Made by a program: the position numbers and the translations under genes | Assembly (NCBI GenBank): GCA_032718865.1 | Contig: JALUTQ010000001.1 | Coordinates: 1,984,001-2,048,000 of the forward strand | Length of the DNA stretch: 64,000 nt | Direction of reading: 5' to 3' | Source: Tilletia caries | Taxonomy: Eukaryota > Basidiomycota > Exobasidiomycetes > Tilletiales > Tilletiaceae | The notes under the pieces: model-generated | What the model was told of the DNA's origin: nothing | Database searches by the model: none | Seen by the model: only the letters and a program-made list of their open reading frames with translations | Shown here: positions 22,998 to 33,013 of the stretch, piece by piece | Position numbering within the stretch: the first letter of the stretch is position 1 | Layout of the letters: each line of letters opens with the position of its first letter

Positions 22998-24480
22998 CTA
23001 GAACTTGTATCTGTGGATAAGGTAGGAGAAAGAGTTGTCAGTCCCACACGAATGGAGAAGCGACGCGACCTCTGTGTTATGGATCACTACTTACACTTGG
23101 TCAGGCGAGTAGCCGAGGTCCGCGAGAATACCTGTGTGGGAAGTAGAGAAAACGAAATCGTACAGTAAGTTTCTAGAAACTGGCGGCTCGACCAGGGCCA
23201 GGTGATTTGCGACGCGTCATGCTTTTCCTTACCCTTGAGTTCTCTGTGCGACAGCAAGGTTTTAGGAAAGAAGTAATGAGCGCCGGCTCTTCTAATTATC
23301 GTAATCAACGAGCTAAAAGGAGTCCTGACTCACCCTTGCGAGCCCTTGGGACCCTTGCCGCCGGAAACAACCTCACTGAGGGTAGGAAACGCGTTCATAA
23401 TAGATAGTCAGCACTTATTCACACACGTGTACGCACGCGCCAAACACTTACACTTGACCGGGCGGTCCGCACACAAATAGCTTGATCTTGTCCGCCTTAC
23501 CGGGCAAAGGCAGGTTCGCCCTCAGGACCTCGTTGCTCAAGTACCCCTTGAAGCCCCCCTTGGGCGCCTCTCCCTGGTCGATACCGTAGACAACCTTGAA
23601 GCGGTCAGGCTTCTGTTGTGCCCAGCGGTCAAACTCTTCCCTCAACAGAATGTCATCCTGGCTCTTGTTGGCGTAGATGAGGGTGATCTTGGTCTTGTCC
23701 TCGGGGTCGTTGAGCAGCTTGTGGATGAGTTGCCAGTGCGGGGTGATGCCGGTGCCGCCAGCGATTAGGCCGACCTCCTCGAAGATGTTCGGTCGGTCGA
23801 ACTGGAACTTCTCGATGGGACCCTTGATGGCGAGCTTGTCTCCTGGCTTGAGGTTGTGGATGTGCTTGCTCATGGTGCCCTTCTCGTAGTTCTTGACGAG
23901 GAAGTCGATGTGCCCGGAGGTTTCAGGGCTGGTGATGGGAGTGTATGGCCGGATGACGGGCTTGCCTTTGTCATCCTTGAGACCGTCACCGGCGGCCTTG
24001 ACGACGACGGCTGAGCAGGTGGTCAGACCTGAGCTCTTGTCGCCGGGCAGCTCGAACACGAAGCTGCAGGGAGCAGATGGGATTAGCTCACTCAGACTGC
24101 GCAAAGAAAACGCGTCTCTGGGAGGACAGAACTCACGTGGAAGAGTCGTGGTTGTAAGGCTTGACCTCCTTGAGGACAAAGTCAACAAAGGCGTCCTTGG
24201 ACAAGGCAGCCTCCTTCGCCTGTCCGACAGCGGACTGTACCTTGTCGACAGCGGCCTGTGCCTTCTCCTTGTTGGCGGGACCAAAGCCTCCGAGCCCGTA
24301 CCATGCTCCGAGACCGGCGAGGCCTCCTGCGGCGAGGTAGAGTGGGACGCTGCTGTTGCTGCCTGAGGAAGGTGGGGCGGACGCGTAGGTGCGCTTGAGG
24401 GCGTGCTGCTGCTGCTGCTGCTGCTGAGCCTGCATTCGGCTGCCGCATCGAGCGGCGTGTTGGAAGGTAGTGCGCAACAT
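22998..24480 (-). CDS. MCR1: NADH-cytochrome b5 reductase 2, mitochondrial (Mcr1)
   Basis: FAD enzyme passing electrons from NADH to cytochrome b5 or erythroascorbate; outer-membrane/intermembrane-space protein. Six exons (24480-24137, 24063-23452, 23375-23334, 23243-23233, 23131-23095, 23010-22998) sum to 1,059 nt, 352 residues. A presequence with a run of seven Gln is followed by a hydrophobic anchor (LYLAAGGLAGLGAWYGLG). FAD motif VIRPYTPITS, the KGTMSKHI segment, NADH motifs GGTGITP and FVCGPPGQV follow. Splicing an 11-nt micro-exon (23233-23243) and a 13-nt last exon gives the family ending GSQGELKGILADLGYSPDQ-VYKF. Without the micro-exon the frame is lost, which supports it strongly. 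Confidence 0.95.
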
Positions 24481-24602
24481 GATTACTAGCAAACCAGAGA
24501 GCGAGCGAGTGGGAGATGGTGGTCGTCGAACAGAAGGTGGTCAGCATGTGAAGTGATGAGAAGCAAAGCGCGTGCTTCGACTTCACCTTCGCGTTGACGT
24601 AA

Positions 24603-25333
24603 GGCCCTGTTCATCAATCGGGCGGCTCTCACGCCAAAATTTCGGCGTGAATTTTTTTTGGCGTCAGTTCACGCCTGTTCTGTTCACTTGACACTTCTCA
24701 CGCCGCTTGAGTTCACGCCAGTCGTGAGCTCACGCCGCTGCTACTTAATAGAAAATGGCGTGGGCCAAATCCAGCATTTTGGCCGGATTTCATTCACGCC
24801 ATTGCTGGCGCGGAGCCGAAACCACAACACAGACCCAGTTTTGCGGCGTCTCAGTGAGAGTTTTTCAGTTTTTTCCATCAGTTTTCACCTCAACTGCTCG
24901 CTGCTCAGCTCTGTGAGCACTGCGCTACTAACCTATGTTTCTCGCTGATGTCTCTGGGCATTGTGCCTGCTAAACGCTCAAAGCTCGACGTCGAGGTACG
25001 AGGGATATGTGGGACTTGCTGCTCGCGAGAGAAGAGGATATATGTACGAGTATGTGTCCAGGGTGATCAGCAGATCAGGTAACCAGGGGGGGAATTTTTC
25101 ACCTCATTTCATGTCGAGAGCCAGACGACGTGTGACACCCATACTGACTGACGTGTCGCGTCTCATTTCTGACTGCGCTCACTCAATCCGTTCATTTCAA
25201 GCCAAACCCGTTCAATTGATAGATGGCGTGAAGTCCCGCGCGCAAGTTCACGCCAATTTGCCTCACGCCGTTGACATTTTGCAGTGTGAATTGAGGCCAA
25301 AATTGAACGCCATTCTGACCAGTGAACACCACC
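24603..25333. mobile_element. Harbinger-like MITE 1 (731 bp)
   Basis: Flanked by TAA at 24600-24602 and 25334-25336. The ends are imperfect inverted repeats, GGCCCTGTTCA at left and GGTGGTGTTCA read inward from the right. The interior carries at least eight copies of TTCACGCC/CTCACGCC and several GGCGTGA inverses, resembling subterminal transposase-binding repeats. No transposase ORF. A 3-bp TAA target is what PIF/Harbinger elements duplicate. The short TIR makes the family call less sure than for its neighbour. Confidence 0.6.
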
Positions 25334-25336
25334 TAA

Positions 25337-25781
25337 GGCGGTGATCAGTTGCGAGCGCGCTCACCTTGAAAAATGAGCGCGCGCTCTGTTTTTTTTTTGG
25401 GCCGACATGAAAGCGCACGCATGTTCAGTTCCGCGTTTTCAGAGCCGGGGGCCCAAAAATTTCAGAGCGCCCTCACTCAGTTCTGAGCGCGGCGCTGGGC
25501 CGACCTATTTCGATCGGCCCACCTCTTCGAGCGCGCGCTCTGGCTCCCGCTCGATTACAGAAGCATCACGTGACGTTTGTATTGATCACAAAATCAATAC
25601 AAACCACAAAATGAGAAAGCAGAGGCCGAGCCGGAGAAAGCAGAGCGCACTTTCCGGCGCAAGCGTTGTTCAGTTGTGGGCGCGCGCTCTGAGAAGCAGA
25701 TTTTCAGAGCGCGGCGCGAGGGGCCTCGCGCTCTGTGTTTGAGCGCCCTTTTTGAGCGCGCGCCCGCAACTGATCACCGCC
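25337..25781. mobile_element. Harbinger-like MITE 2 (445 bp)
   Basis: Terminal inverted repeats begin GGCGGTGATCAGTTGCG (17 bp perfect, then GC-rich similarity to about 28 bp) at 25337 and on the complement at 25781. TAA target duplications are at 25334-25336 and 25782-25784. The interior is packed with AGAGCGC/GCGCTCT motifs in both orientations and has no ORF of interest. It abuts MITE 1, sharing the middle TAA, and ends about 150 bp before the next gene's ATG. Confidence 0.85.
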
Positions 25782-25929
25782 TAAAGGTCGATCGGAGTTT
25801 GGCGCGCCATACTTCTCGGCCGTAAGCAGCAGCCACGTGGCGTGAACCGATCGCGCCCGAAGTTCTCAAAATCTCAAATCTCGAAGTTGAGATCTTCTTG
25901 ACTGAACAACGACAGCGGCGGCAGTGAAG

Positions 25930-27432
25930 ATGGCATCGAGCTCAGCAACAACACACCTCACAAGGAGAATAGCAGCGGGAGCAGGAACGACGGCGCGCGG
26001 GGTGCATCGCTCGTTTGCCTCCTCATCGCGCTCAGCAGACAGCGAACCAAGACGAGCTCCACCAAGGATACTCCCGCCCCTGCTCTCGCCCTCGACCTCA
26101 AGATTATCAGGCTCAGGCTCAGGATCAGGATCAGGCGGAGGAGGATTAGCAGAAAGATCTTCACTGCTGGCATCGCCACCTCCACCAACAACAGCATCGC
26201 GCTACGTCCTCATCTCCAACTTACCCATCAACTCAAGACCATCAGACATCTACCGTCTCACCGACCCGAGCTCCCTCCACCGCCTGCGCGACCTCCACTC
26301 CCTCACCTTCCTCCGCACGCCGACCCTCAATCCGACAGGAGAGGCCATCGCAGACTTCATAACCGATACATCGGCACGCCGATTCCAGCGCGGCATCGAC
26401 GGTAGCCGACTCAGTGGACTTCATGTTCGCGCCACGCAGCTGGCTCCACAAAAGGCCAAGCAGATGCTCACCTCTCATCTATCGGCCAACCTCTCCATTC
26501 AGCTGATACATCTGCTTCTCATAAGCCAGACCTCAGGATTCACCGTCCTCCTCCGCGGCTTACCACCCTCCCTCTACGTCTCCCGTCTGCACGAGGTCCT
26601 CCACAAGGGATACTCTCTCGCTCCGCCTACCAACATCAGACAGAGTCGCAAAACGATTCATCTCCGCTCCCTTTTCGACACAAGCTCGATCATCACCCAG
26701 CGCACAAAAGCTGTCTTGTCAAAACGGAACGACGAGCTCTATCGCGTCTTGGTCCGCAAGCGCAAAATTGGTGTGAATGCTCTGCGCGCGTCCTTGGAAG
26801 AAGAGGCACAAGAACGAGCCGGCAACATTGCCAACAATAATTCAAACAATCACCACCGCGAGTCAGACGAAGCTGACAACGCAGCTCTTCAGCATGAAGA
26901 ACAAGAGCCATCGGACACAGACAACGACCTAGAGTCCTACCGCCCTGCCTACTCCTCCCCCTTCGGCCCTTCCCAAATCGACGGCATCGAAGGACCCGAC
27001 CTCCGTCTCGACTACCCACACGAGGACGCCGAAAACCCATATGCATACACCAGCTTCGGCAAGGCGTACTGGGACGTCATCTGGCAAGCCGCCAAGACGG
27101 GCTACTCGATCCAGCGTCTCAAAGATCTCCAACAGCCGCATGCCCAAGAGCAGATGCAGGGCATGACTCTCGGCGATCATGATGATGATGACGATGGCGA
27201 TCATAGCAGCAGTAGTCTGGCTTCGGCACCGGGCTTTGTGCCCTTTTTGCCTGTCACCAAGCTGCCGTACCCGTCTGCGCGGGGAGACCATAACCAGACC
27301 CGGGCATGGTTCCTCGTCCGCATGACTGATGCTGCTGATGCCCACAGGCTTGTTCGTAGGTGGCATAACATGTATTATGCTGAGAGCATATTTGGACAGC
27401 GCTATCATGTCGAGGCGCAGGTGTTGCATTGA
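25930..27432 (+). CDS. RRM-like protein, probably mitochondrial
   Basis: Intronless 500-residue protein from ATG 25930 (ASSSATTHLTRRIAAGAGTT). The N-terminus is rich in Arg/Ser/Ala with no acids for about 35 residues, as in a mitochondrial presequence. Two RNP2-like strands are visible, YVLISNLPINSRPSDIYRL (around residue 95) and FTVLLRGLPPSLYVSRL (around residue 200), suggesting two degenerate RRM folds. A Ser/Gly run precedes them, and an acidic HDDDDDGDHSSSS stretch precedes a C-terminal segment (ARGDHNQTRAWFLVRMTDAA ... RRWHNMYY) like a third RRM half. Function inferred as RNA binding in the organelle; no closer name is recognised. It is one of few intronless genes here. Confidence 0.8.
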   Translation: MASSSATTHLTRRIAAGAGTTARGVHRSFASSSRSADSEPRRAPPRILPPLLSPSTSRLSGSGSGSGSGGGGLAERSSLLASPPPPTTASRYVLISNLPINSRPSDIYRLTDPSSLHRLRDLHSLTFLRTPTLNPTGEAIADFITDTSARRFQRGIDGSRLSGLHVRATQLAPQKAKQMLTSHLSANLSIQLIHLLLISQTSGFTVLLRGLPPSLYVSRLHEVLHKGYSLAPPTNIRQSRKTIHLRSLFDTSSIITQRTKAVLSKRNDELYRVLVRKRKIGVNALRASLEEEAQERAGNIANNNSNNHHRESDEADNAALQHEEQEPSDTDNDLESYRPAYSSPFGPSQIDGIEGPDLRLDYPHEDAENPYAYTSFGKAYWDVIWQAAKTGYSIQRLKDLQQPHAQEQMQGMTLGDHDDDDDGDHSSSSLASAPGFVPFLPVTKLPYPSARGDHNQTRAWFLVRMTDAADAHRLVRRWHNMYYAESIFGQRYHVEAQVLH

Positions 27433-28466
27433 ATCTTAATACCCAAACGTTCTCAACGCAAGGTCGAGCATCGTCTCTCTCAGGGAAATATTGCCCTTGT
27501 GGGGAGAGATGTAACTCGCGTTGTCCACATCGTTCCCCTCCAACGCTATCCCTTGCCGCGCCGCCCACTCTTGCCCCCGCGACTCTGCAGTTCAGATTGC
27601 AACCGAAGTCCCCTCTCCAATCGCACTGCCCTCTTCGTCGTCGCGCGGGCATGTTTACTGACCATCCTCTCCCCTGCTTATTCACTCACCTTTCCTCTCT
27701 CAACTCATTTCCTCCGTGGTCCGCCAGTAGTTGATTCGAAAGGACACCACAGGTCTCTGCCCCTCTTGACATCTCAACCAGCCGTCTCACTTAAACTTTC
27801 ACAGGTCTTCTCTCCCTCGCCCCTCGCCCCTCGCCCCTTCGAAATTAAGCAACTTTTTTGTCCCTCTTCGACAGCCCCTCCTACCTTCTCACGGCGTGTA
27901 TCATGCTCGCAAGGGACCCGCCGCGACGCTTCTGACCTCACTTCTGCTTCTCCCTGTGCACTGACAGATGGACGGAGAGGCCTCAACATGGCCCTGTCCG
28001 CTCAATCGTTGGGCAGGTTAGGGTCATGGAGCGCCGAGAAGCATCCTCCTCACTCAGACAGGTCCCGCATCAAGGCCCCGCACAGGCATCCACCAGCGGC
28101 AGAGACGATTTGCCATTCTCCTCGATATACGGCCCGCGTCTCGTACCAGATCCGCCTTGCGGGTCAATTCCCGAAACGGTGCGGGACACCTCCCAGCCGA
28201 GCGAGTCTTGAGGCAATCCCCTTCTCAACACTGCCGCCCACGAGCTCGCTGTGGCGACACTGTTTCCACGGAACGCTGCGGAGGGAGAGAGGAGCACCCG
28301 ACGTTCGGAGTGGAGGCGAAGGTATAAAAACGGACAGCTCGAACTGCTTTTCTGGAGCTCGATCCATCACATCATCGCCACTCACTCCTCACTCACCTAC
28401 TCACAGGACCGCTCTTACTCACATTCTCACTCACCCTCTCACTCACAACCCACCCGTTCCATCAAC
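27433..28466 (+). promoter_or_regulatory. Upstream region of secreted gene 1, TATA at 28323
   Basis: Pyrimidine-rich 1-kb intergenic region. TATAAAAA at 28323-28330 lies about 137 bp before the ATG, followed by repeated CACTCAC text in the presumed 5' leader (28375-28445). A strong TATA box suits a highly or inducibly expressed secreted gene and recurs before both paralogs. Confidence 0.55.
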
Positions 28467-29318
28467 ATGCAGCTCAACTCCAAGCTCTCCCTCGTCCTCT
28501 GCGCCCTCCTGGTCGCCCAGCCCATCGCGTCCGCTGCCATTACTGGCGACACCAACGCAGTCGAGCTCCGCCCCCGCTCTGACGACGGTGGCAAGAAGGG
28601 ATTCGACCTCGGCGATGTCCTTCGTGCCGGCGGTGTCTTCGGAGGAGACAACAAGGACTTCGGCCAGGGTTCTGGTGGTGGCCACTTCGGCAACGACAAG
28701 AGCAACAAGGACAATGACGACAAGAAGGGTGGAGACAAGGGTGGCGACGATGATGACAAGGACAAGGGCAAGGGCCACGGCGGCGGACCCAAAAAGAGCT
28801 TCCGCGAGAAGAAGCTCAAGGCTCTCAAAGCCGCTGCGAACGAGGACAAGCACAAGGACGCTGCGGCTGTCAAAGCAGCCGCCAAGTTCAACGCTGCGGC
28901 TGCCAAGGAGGAATCTCACCACAAGGAGGCGGACTTGAAGAAGTTCAAGAAGGAGAAGAAGCAGGACTCCGGCAAGGACGACTTTGGCTTCGATCGCCGT
29001 GATGGCTTTGGGATCGGCGGTGGACTCGACTTCGGAGGCGACAAGGGCAAGGGCCACGGAGGTGACGACAAGGGTGGCAAGGACAAGGGCAAGGGCAAGG
29101 GTTTCGGCGGTGGATCCAACAAGAACAAGAAGGAGAAGGTCGAGAAGATCTCGAAGCACCTCGACAAGTCCGACAAGCACAAGGCTGCGGCCAAGGTCAA
29201 TGCGGCCGCCAAGTTCAAGGCTGCGGCTGCTAAGGAGGATTTCAAGCATAACAAGGCCATCGCGAAGAAGCTCGCGAAGGAGAAGAAGAAGAGCGGCTTT
29301 GGCAAGGGCTTCTTCTAG
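28467..29318 (+). CDS. Secreted Lys/Gly-rich repeat protein, paralog 1
   Basis: 283 residues. Signal peptide MQLNSKLSLVLCALLVAQPI with likely cleavage after ASA. The mature protein alternates Gly/Asp-rich linkers (GGDKGGDDDDKDKGKGHGGG) with two copies of a Lys/Ala helical unit at about residues 110-165 and 220-280. Both carry DKHK, AAxKFxAAAAKE and a K/E-rich end. A dibasic FDRRDGFG site between units could be a Kex2 cleavage point. No Cys in the mature part. I do not recognise the family; extracellular matrix, adhesion or polyanion binding are possible but unproven. Paralogs with the same signal peptide lie at 30963 and 57365. Confidence 0.85.
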   Translation: MQLNSKLSLVLCALLVAQPIASAAITGDTNAVELRPRSDDGGKKGFDLGDVLRAGGVFGGDNKDFGQGSGGGHFGNDKSNKDNDDKKGGDKGGDDDDKDKGKGHGGGPKKSFREKKLKALKAAANEDKHKDAAAVKAAAKFNAAAAKEESHHKEADLKKFKKEKKQDSGKDDFGFDRRDGFGIGGGLDFGGDKGKGHGGDDKGGKDKGKGKGFGGGSNKNKKEKVEKISKHLDKSDKHKAAAKVNAAAKFKAAAAKEDFKHNKAIAKKLAKEKKKSGFGKGFF

Positions 29319-30809
29319 ATCTTTTCTCAGCGCTCTTCCACATCCAAAATGCAACTCGTTTACCCCCTTTGCACCCCCATGAGATGAGCGTGTTGCGCGA
29401 GTTGCCAGTGGTAGAGAAGAGCAGGAAGAATCGAGCATGGTCTGCAGAGTGTAACTACCTCGAGAACGGCGGCTGAAAGAAGTAAAGCTTCAAAGTGGCG
29501 GCAGGTACAATAAAAGCTCAGATACATAGATCTTGGGCTTAAGAGGGCTACCAGGGGCATGAGCGTCTCTGTCTTCACAATGAGGCTCCTGTAGATTATG
29601 TCCAAGTCCAAGGAAGTAGTTCTCCACGACCGGTTAGAGTATCAATGCGGCGTGGAGCTTTCAGGAAGGCAGGAGTCAGTAGGTGCATCTCCTGCCTGAG
29701 CGTGAATTTGCGAAAGCCGGCATTGGTCGAACAGAGGAAGAGGAAAGGAGAGGAAGGGAGGAATAAGGTCCAGCGATGCCCGATGCCCAACCGTGGGAAA
29801 GTAGCACCCGCACGATCGGATGATCATGACTCCAACCGCCACCGCATCCTCAGCTACTCAACCTCTTTCTCGCTCATCCATCACCATCAGCACGCGGCCG
29901 AAGCAGATGGAACGTGTTCTGCAACCGCGTGATTTTTCTGGACCTCCTCATGCTAATTGCATGTCAAGTTGATTGACAGTCGGCTGAGATTGCCAGTGAG
30001 TGAGCGGAGGAATTGTGAAGACAGTGAGTGGACTCAGACGGAATTGAATCTGAAACACAGCGAGCGGGTGCGGGTGTCAGGATTTCTTACCAACTTCATC
30101 TCTCTGGACAGCGCACGCTGACGGCGCGAGCTGGTAGGAAATAAACCACTGAGTCGAGTCGAGGTGCGTTCTGTTCTGTCTGTGTCTTGTGAGGTGTGGT
30201 TGTGGTCCTTGAGCTGGAGGCATGGTCAGTGTGTAATGCTTACGGTCGCCCGACAATTGACACGATCCAATGATCATGCAAAGAGCTGACTCGTGCTCCT
30301 GCGCTCCTCCCTCCCTCCCACAGTTCGCCCCTCCCGCCATCCCTCTCGTTTGACACTGAATCGACGACGGGCGACCCGGTATGCTTCTCTTCCTTTTCAT
30401 GCCCCACTGAGTGCACGGTCCGCTTCGACTGACAGATTTTCGAGGGAGCACCGCGCTCCACTGTGAACGCGAAAGGGATGATCGGCCCTGCAGCCTGCAA
30501 CCAGCAGACCTTTCACCAACTGCATGTTCACGGTCTCTTTCCCACATTCAATCATCCCGCAGTGCAAGATGCGAGGCGACTCGCGAATTGCGGAGCGGCC
30601 CCTCGCTCTGCCTTCCCCAACTGACCTTCACACTCCAGCTCTTGTAGCATTCAGCTCGACATCGAGGTGAGATTGCGGGCCATCACTGCTGAGGCTCCCC
30701 TCCTACAGTAAAGTCATCGAACCAGACGGGGCCTGCCCAGTAAGGCACACGTATCTGGGCGTGAAGGGGTACTGAAGACCTCTTGACTATGTAGGCATGT
30801 AGACGAAGG

Positions 30810-30816
30810 TATAAAA
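30810..30816 (+). promoter_or_regulatory. TATA box of secreted paralog 2
   Basis: TATAAAA 153 bp before the ATG, in the context GAAGGTATAAAAGGGCCGC, like the boxes of the other two paralogs. Confidence 0.6.
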
Positions 30817-30962
30817 GGGCCGCTTCAACCCGTTGTCTTGTGCTCGTCCATCCATCACTCATCCTCCACTCATCACACAGGACAGATCTCGCTCTCTCTC
30901 ACTCTCTCACTCTCGCCACTCTCGCCCATACAGTCACATCCATACCCACCGTACAGTCAAAA

Positions 30963-31808
30963 ATGCAGCTCAACTCCAAGCTTTCCCTCGTCCTCTGCGC
31001 CCTGCTGGTGGCCCAGCCCATCACGTCCACTCCCGTCGCCAGCAACAACAACGCCGCCCAGCTGACTCCTCGCTCTGGCACCATCGGTTCTGGCGAGAAC
31101 AAGGGCGTCGACGTTGGCAAGGTGTTTGGCAACTTCTTCGAGGACAACAAGAAGGGAGGCAACGACCACGGCGATGACCACGGCAAAGGCCACGGCGGAA
31201 ACCACAAGCTTGCCGAGAAGAAGCTCAAAGCGCTCAAGGCCGCCAAGAAGGAGGACAAGCACAAGGCTGCTGTGGCTGTCAAGGCAGCTACCCACTTCGA
31301 TGCTGCCGCCTTTAAGGAGAACTCTCAGCACAAGAAGGCCGACCTGAAGAAGTTCAAGAAGGAGAAGAAGCAAGGCTCCGGCAAGGACGAATTCGGTGGC
31401 TTCGACCGTCGTGACGGCTTCGGTTTCCGTGAGGGACTCGACTTTGAAGACCTTGGCACTGGCCCCGGTGGCTTTGAGGGCGGCCGCTACGGTGGATTTG
31501 AAGGCAGCGTCGGCACCTTCAGTGGCAGCAGCAGCACGTCCGGCTTCCAAGGCGGTAGCTTCCTCGGTGCTCGCAGCTTCGACGGCGGAAAGGGCGGGAA
31601 GGGCGGCTCTCGCCACAAGAAGGAGAAGGTCGAGAAGATCGAAGCGCATCTCAAGAAAGACAAGAAGCACAAGGCTGCGGCGGAGGTCAATGTGGCCGCC
31701 AAGTTCAAGGCTGCTGCTGCTAAGGAGGATTTCAAGCACAACAAGGCCATCGCGAAGAAGCTCGCGGAGAAGAAGAAGAAGAACGGCTTCGGAGTGGGCT
31801 TCATCTAG
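30963..31808 (+). CDS. Secreted Lys/Gly-rich repeat protein, paralog 2
   Basis: 281 residues. The signal peptide is the same as paralog 1 up to VAQPI, then TSTPVASNNNAAQL. It has the same plan: Lys/Ala unit 1 (DKHKAAVAVKAATHFDAAAF), Gly/Phe/Ser linker including FDRRDGFGFREGLDF and GFEGGRYGGFEGSVGTF, then unit 2 (KDKKHKAAAEVNVAAKFKA) and a Lys-rich end GFGVGFI. It differs from the 57365 copy at only a few residues (LDFEDLG versus LDFGDFG; VNV versus VNA). The ATG follows a CT-rich leader. Function unknown; the basic secreted product lies next to an acidic-tail MC gene in both duplicates. Confidence 0.85.
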   Translation: MQLNSKLSLVLCALLVAQPITSTPVASNNNAAQLTPRSGTIGSGENKGVDVGKVFGNFFEDNKKGGNDHGDDHGKGHGGNHKLAEKKLKALKAAKKEDKHKAAVAVKAATHFDAAAFKENSQHKKADLKKFKKEKKQGSGKDEFGGFDRRDGFGFREGLDFEDLGTGPGGFEGGRYGGFEGSVGTFSGSSSTSGFQGGSFLGARSFDGGKGGKGGSRHKKEKVEKIEAHLKKDKKHKAAAEVNVAAKFKAAAAKEDFKHNKAIAKKLAEKKKKNGFGVGFI

Positions 31809-32239
31809 ATCTGTCTTCCCTCCTCTCGTCTCTGTCCTCTTTCCCGTTCCTCAATGAAGTTCCCATCGTCACTCCTGCAACGCAATTGTCTGGAGGTCAG
31901 CTGAAAACGAGTGGACGTGTTGAGAATGAAGAAAGAGCGATGTATGTGGCAATTCGCAAGCATGATTCACTGGCTGAGACAGGCATTGTGTACTCCCGCG
32001 CGTGAGTCACTCAAGAACGTCCTCGTTTCTCATTTCGTTCACCAATACTGGTATTCTCTCCCTCTCGCATTCCAGTTCACAGTCCTGACGGAGCCACGCC
32101 GTCCAGAATATATGTCTTTCTTCATTGAGCGCAATCCCAGCACGGAATCCCTTCATCGGTGCCAGGCACCCTGCTGATCCAAACACTTTCTCCAGAACGT
32201 TTTTACGGATGTCTGAGCTCAGGACCTGGAAGATTATCC
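31809..32239. other. 3' flank of paralog 2 and start of the MC module
   Basis: No gene recognised. 32040-32239 aligns with 59060-59205 plus 63112-63169 and, inverted, with 52437-52620, at diverged identity. Confidence 0.55.
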
Positions 32240-32331
32240 TTGACCGGTCGACCTGGGTCACAGTTATTCTCACCGCAACACAGTATGTCGCACTGGGCTG
32301 TACCGGTGCACCTCTTGCTCGCTATTCACTA
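32240..32331. repeat. 92-bp invariant element, copy 1
   Basis: Begins TTGACCGGTCGACCTGGGTC and ends GCTATTCACTA. Identical to 63170-63261 and to the complement of 52345-52436, while adjacent sequence has diverged. Contains the palindromes GACCGGTC, GGTCGACC and GGTGCACC. Located about 310 bp beyond the stop of the MC gene. Confidence 0.92.
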
Positions 32332-32641
32332 CATTACTTACGTGGATAGATGTTATTCTCACTCGGCAGAATGCATATGTGCGGCTCTTCGTAAACTAAA
32401 CATTGCTGCTCTTGCATCGCTGATGGAATGATGCATCTGGGTCTAAACGTGGACTTGAAGGAGATGCTGTAATGGCGCAGAGACTTTGAATCTTGGCGCG
32501 TTGCTACTCCACGAGGCACGACGTACTTGTCCGCCGTTAGTGTTCTGTACGATCGAAGAAAAGCGAGATCAGTCATCCGCGCGATAGTGATTCGTTCCGC
32601 TTGGACTTACGAAATAGAGTGCCTGGAGCTGAGTAGTTCTG

Positions 32642-33013
32642 TCACTCGTCATCTTCGTCGTCGTCTTCGTCGTCGTCTTCGTCGTCTTGCTCGTCGTCTT
32701 GCTCGCCCTCCTCCTCGTCGTTCTCTCCGTCGTCGTCCTCGTCGTTTTCTTCTCGTGCTTGTGCGTCTGCTTCTGCTTCTGCTTCTGCTTCTGCTTTCGC
32801 TTCCGCTTCTGCTTCCGCTTCTGCTTCCGCTTCTGCTTCAGCTTCGTCCAGACGTATACAGCGAAGGCAGAGATTATGATTCACTGTTTCTGTGTCATAA
32901 TCGGTGATGAGCTCGCAATCTGGATCGTTGCAGTAGTTGTAGGAAACGCGGATGGGGTCCAAGTTTCCTCTGCACCTTTTGCAGAGATGTCGGTCGAAAA
33001 GCTTCTCGCACAT
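32642..33013 (-). CDS. MC-family small Cys protein with acidic tail, copy 1
   Basis: 123 residues from ATG 33013. Cysteines at 2, 11, 14, 28, 33, 49 and 52 form MC-x8-CxxC-x13-CNDPDC-x15-CxxC, a pattern suited to binding one or two zinc ions. After residue 55 the protein is a pure Glu/Ala then Glu/Asp tail (EAEAEAEA ... DDDEDDDEDDE). No signal peptide, so probably intracellular. The context CCGAATCGACATCG before the ATG is shared with the other tailed copies. I recognise no described family. The acidic tail could bind histones or other basic proteins, which is speculation. Confidence 0.7.
   Translation of the reverse strand: MCEKLFDRHLCKRCRGNLDPIRVSYNYCNDPDCELITDYDTETVNHNLCLRCIRLDEAEAEAEAEAEAEAEAKAEAEAEAEADAQAREENDEDDDGENDEEEGEQDDEQDDEDDDEDDDEDDE

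Noticed and set aside
27499..28938. 479-residue open frame on the plus strand
   Set aside because: Runs through the promoter and out of frame through secreted paralog 1; low-complexity Ser/Pro/Thr text only.
30957..31739. 260-residue minus-strand frames opposite secreted paralogs (also 57359-58141)
   Set aside because: Leu/Val/Ala-rich antisense shadow of the Lys/Gly-rich genes, lacking any start context.
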